Origin: OMOG01 sp041485845 | Lineage (GTDB): Bacteria > Acidobacteriota > Terriglobia > Bryobacterales > Bryobacteraceae | Reading direction: 5' to 3' | Assembly (NCBI GenBank): GCA_041485845.1 | Contig: JBGPKH010000142.1 | Span: 1 to 16,408 of the forward strand | Length of the DNA stretch: 16,408 nucleotides | Part shown: positions 14,708 to 16,408 of the stretch, one piece after another | Numbering within the stretch: the first letter of the stretch is position 1 | How the letters are laid out: every line of letters starts with the position of its first letter | The notes under the pieces: model-generated | Database searches by the model: none | What the model was told of the DNA's origin: nothing | The model's input: only the letters and a program-made list of their open reading frames with translations | Position numbers and translations under genes: made by a program

Positions 14708-14971
14708 TGAGATTCTCCTTCTCGTTCTTGGCGTATATGGCGATGAAGTATACTGCGTCCGGGGCGGCGAAATAGTAAATCACCCGCACAACCGCGTTTG
14801 CCACGCCCGGGACGCGCCCACAGCGCTTTCCGCATTCCGCTTCCGCCCGGAATGAGCGGGTGGCGCTCCAGGTCGCCGGCAATGTGGCGCTCCATTTCGT
14901 CCTGCTCCTTGGCTTTGCAGCAACCTTGCCGCATCACGCTGATACCGCGGAAACAGGAACAAGCGGCGCAT
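14625..14971 (-). pseudogene. RelE/HigB-type toxin, broken by two frameshifts
   Basis: A complete toxin can be read only by changing frame twice. The N-terminus MRRLFLFPRYQRDAARLL starts at ATG 14971 in one frame. KEQDEMERHIAGDLERHPLI and the following PGGSGMRKALWARPGRGKRG continue in a second from about 14917. VRVIYYFAAPDAVYFIAIYA and KNEKENLSDAEKKALAKIL follow in a third from about 14790. Joined, these match the order and length of RelE/HigB-like mRNA interferases partnered with HigA-type antitoxins: the xIPGxGGxRKxRW block, KRGGxRVIYY and the IYAKNExxxLT end. Neither shift lies in a homopolymer longer than three, which makes simple sequencing error less likely. The arrangement (toxin first, antitoxin overlapping its 3' end) is normal. 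As written, no active toxin could be made without two recoding events. Confidence 0.8.
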
Positions 14972-14977
14972 GTCTGG

Positions 14978-15006
14978 AATGTACTGCGGCAATGCCGCAG
15001 TCGCAA
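14978..15006 (-). promoter_or_regulatory. Candidate toxin-antitoxin promoter with operator palindrome in its spacer
   Basis: On the minus strand TTGCGA (15006-15001) and TACATT (14983-14978) are exactly 17 bp apart. The perfect 19-bp inverted repeat ACTGCGGCAATGCCGCAGT (14983-15001, 9-bp arms) fills the spacer. An antitoxin dimer bound there would block RNA polymerase, the usual autoregulation of such loci. The -10 box ends six bases before ATG 14971, so the transcript would begin at or next to the start codon (leaderless). Boxes match the consensus at 4/6 each; the palindrome is certain, its role inferred. Confidence 0.5.
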
Positions 15007-15087
15007 CTTGGCGTGGGGGCCCCCTAACCTCGCCCGAGCCCCGATTTCCGGCCGATTTCGAGTATCGCTCCCGCCTGTGGGGTTCAC

Positions 15088-15588
15088 TCAGCCGCGCTCC
15101 CAATAATAGAACACCAGGTCGAGCGGCGGCGGCGCGTGCCCGAGACTCCGCAGGAAGCCCGACACCTGCCCTCGATGGTGCGTCCCGTGATTCACCACGT
15201 GCAGGACGATTTGCCATACCGGCTGGCTGTGGCTGCGGCCGTTCCAATCCACGTAGTCAAAAAGAGCGGCGGCCGTTTCATCTGTAATGTCGAGGGCCCA
15301 TCGCTTCCACCGTTCGTGCAGAGCCGGCCATTCGCTCTGCAATACCGCGAGGCTGCGATCGGCATCGCTGACGAACCCGGGATGCGGTTTGCCTTCGGTC
15401 AGCCGCGACAGCCACGAGCGGTCCGCGGCAAAAATGTGAACGAGCGTCTCGAGCACGCTCCGGTCCGCCGTTCGGAAATCGCGATTCAATTCCTCGGGCG
15501 AAAGCTGAGCGGCGGCATCGACCAGCCGTCGGCTGGCCCAGGCGGTGTAGCCGATATGGCTGCGCAAAGCATCGGCAGAGACTGGCAT
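15088..15588 (-). CDS. DinB-superfamily metal-binding protein
   Basis: A 166-aa four-helix-bundle protein of the DinB/YfiT-like superfamily, whose members include metal-dependent thiol S-transferases (bacillithiol or mycothiol type) and many uncharacterised proteins. The expected histidine triad is visible: H51 in TLVHIFAADRSWL, and H134 and H138 in VLHVVNHGTHHRGQV. HIGYTAWASRRL near the start and the C-terminal block with LDLVFYYWE are also typical. Length is normal. The start is ATG 15588, seven bases after the stop of the cation transporter gene, so the two are probably one operon. The thiol substrate and reaction cannot be deduced. Confidence 0.9.
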   Translation of the reverse strand: MPVSADALRSHIGYTAWASRRLVDAAAQLSPEELNRDFRTADRSVLETLVHIFAADRSWLSRLTEGKPHPGFVSDADRSLAVLQSEWPALHERWKRWALDITDETAAALFDYVDWNGRSHSQPVWQIVLHVVNHGTHHRGQVSGFLRSLGHAPPPLDLVFYYWERG

Positions 15589-15595
15589 CTTGCGA

Positions 15596-16408
15596 TTATC
15601 TCAAGGCCGGCTCCACGTGCACCAGCACGTCCGCCACCCAATCCAGCTTCTCCAGGACGCGCGTGCGCACCTGGTGCGCAAGCTCGTGCGACTGCCGCAC
15701 GGTCATCTCCGGATCCACTTCCAGGTGCAGGTCCACGTGATAGCGCAATCCCGTTTTGCGGGCATAGCACTTCTCCACGCCGCGCACTCCCGGCACGGCC
15801 GATGCCGCCGCGCGAATCTGGTTCATGCGCTTCGCGTCCGGCATGGTGTCGATCAATTGCAGCGCGGTATCGTGCGCCACCCGCACGCCCACCAGCACCA
15901 CCACCAGTCCCACGATGAATCCGCCGTAGCGGTCCGCGTCGAGAAATCGCTGCGGGTTCCACAGCGTCAGCCCGACCGCGATCAGGGCCGACATCGCCGA
16001 CACCGTATCCATGGCGTCGTTCCATGCGTCGGCGATCAGAGCATCGCTGTCGAGCCTGCGGCCGTAGCGGAATTTGACGAAGGCCAGACCGCTCTTGGCG
16101 ATCAGCGAAAGCACCAGCGGCCAGATCACGTACGACGCGAGCGGCAATTGCGGCTGGCCCAGCCGCTGGACGGAGCCGAAGGAGATCAGCGTACCGCCGG
16201 CGGTCAGAAAGAGGCCGATCAGCAGGCCCGTGAGAATCTCCACGCGTCCGTGTCCGTAGGGGTGGTCGGCATCCGCCGGCTTGGCGGCGAGTGTCAGACC
16301 GAGCAGCACCAGCCCGGATGCCAGAACATCGCCCGCCGATTCCAGCCCATCCGCGAAAACCGCGGTCGAATGCCCCGCCAGCCCGGCAGATATCTTGATG
16401 ATGGCGAG
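15596..16408 (-). CDS. Cation diffusion facilitator (CDF) transporter, N-terminus beyond the window
   Basis: An inner-membrane metal/proton antiporter that would export divalent cations. The 270 visible residues begin in TM1 (KISAGLAGHSTAVFADGLES) with the TM2 metal site ADGLESAGD. DHPYGHGR in the first cytoplasmic loop is a CDF hallmark. TM5 contains ADAWNDAMDTVSA, where the usual histidine of H-x3-D is an asparagine (N-x3-D). The C-terminal cytoplasmic metal-sensing domain runs from PGVRGVEKCYARKTG to DVLVHVEP. The frame is open to the last base, so an internal GTG at 16309 is not the true start. Zn, Fe, Co or Mn could be the substrate; the altered TM5 site argues against assuming zinc. It is followed immediately by the DinB-like gene. 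Confidence 0.92.
   Translation of the reverse strand, partial: LAIIKISAGLAGHSTAVFADGLESAGDVLASGLVLLGLTLAAKPADADHPYGHGRVEILTGLLIGLFLTAGGTLISFGSVQRLGQPQLPLASYVIWPLVLSLIAKSGLAFVKFRYGRRLDSDALIADAWNDAMDTVSAMSALIAVGLTLWNPQRFLDADRYGGFIVGLVVVLVGVRVAHDTALQLIDTMPDAKRMNQIRAAASAVPGVRGVEKCYARKTGLRYHVDLHLEVDPEMTVRQSHELAHQVRTRVLEKLDWVADVLVHVEPALR

Noticed and set aside
1..16408. CRISPR arrays, tRNA or rRNA genes
   Set aside because: No regularly spaced repeats, cloverleaf-type sequences or rRNA-like blocks were found on reading either strand.

Overview
The window reads as chromosomal DNA of a GC-rich acidobacterium, probably close to Candidatus Solibacter / Bryobacterales. The reasons are a large Oar-like TonB-dependent receptor with a carboxypeptidase-regulatory N-terminal domain, part of a second one, an ECF sigma factor of the type with a TTALVHEAYLRL helix, a PD40 propeller fragment and REP-like intergenic palindromes. 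The taxonomic call is inference from gene families, not from a marker gene.

Layout. 1-1884: an IS1634-family insertion sequence with 17-bp terminal inverted repeats, starting exactly at the window edge. It lies inside a DUF262 (GmrSD-N-like) gene, of which only the first ~398 codons remain here (1885-3076). Upstream of that gene on the same (-) strand are a possible 46-aa ORF (3089-3229), a ~100-aa protein (3216-3482/3527) and a helical 161-aa protein (3697-4182). This looks like an accessory, possibly defence-related, island now inactivated by the IS. 4335-4919: an ECF sigma factor directly behind the 3' part of a TonB-dependent receptor (4922-~5755). That receptor meets, at one breakpoint near 5755-5780, the 3' part of a PD40/TolB-like gene on the opposite strand (~5766-6059). 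Both have lost their 5' ends, so this is a rearrangement scar or an assembly join.

6158-7351: alaC (glutamate-pyruvate aminotransferase). It converges on a (-) strand series across a 140-bp spacer holding two REP-like palindromes. In transcription order that series is a 126-aa unknown (12861-12481), a full-length 1103-aa TonB receptor (12422-9111), a HELFH putative metallopeptidase (9052-8507), a TlpA-type thioredoxin lipoprotein (8488-7895) and a soluble DsbD-alpha-like protein (7980-7492) that overlaps tlpA by 86 bp. A good sigma-70-like promoter just ahead of tlpA suggests the redox pair has its own transcription start. The pair probably moves reducing equivalents outside the inner membrane.

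12889-13938: a zinc-dependent medium-chain dehydrogenase on the + strand, followed by a small unknown ORF (13977-14210). 14357-14971: a type II toxin-antitoxin locus whose antitoxin is intact and well expressed-looking but whose RelE/HigB-type toxin is split over three reading frames. A 19-bp perfect palindrome sits in the spacer of its probable promoter. 15088-16408: a DinB-superfamily protein and a cation diffusion facilitator transporter (running off the right edge), adjacent and co-directional.

No rRNA, tRNA or CRISPR array was seen. No clearly unprecedented system is evident. The most interesting points are the IS-broken DUF262 cluster, the shattered toxin with its promoter-spanning palindrome, the double truncation at ~5.76 kb and the orphan DsbD-alpha/TlpA pair.
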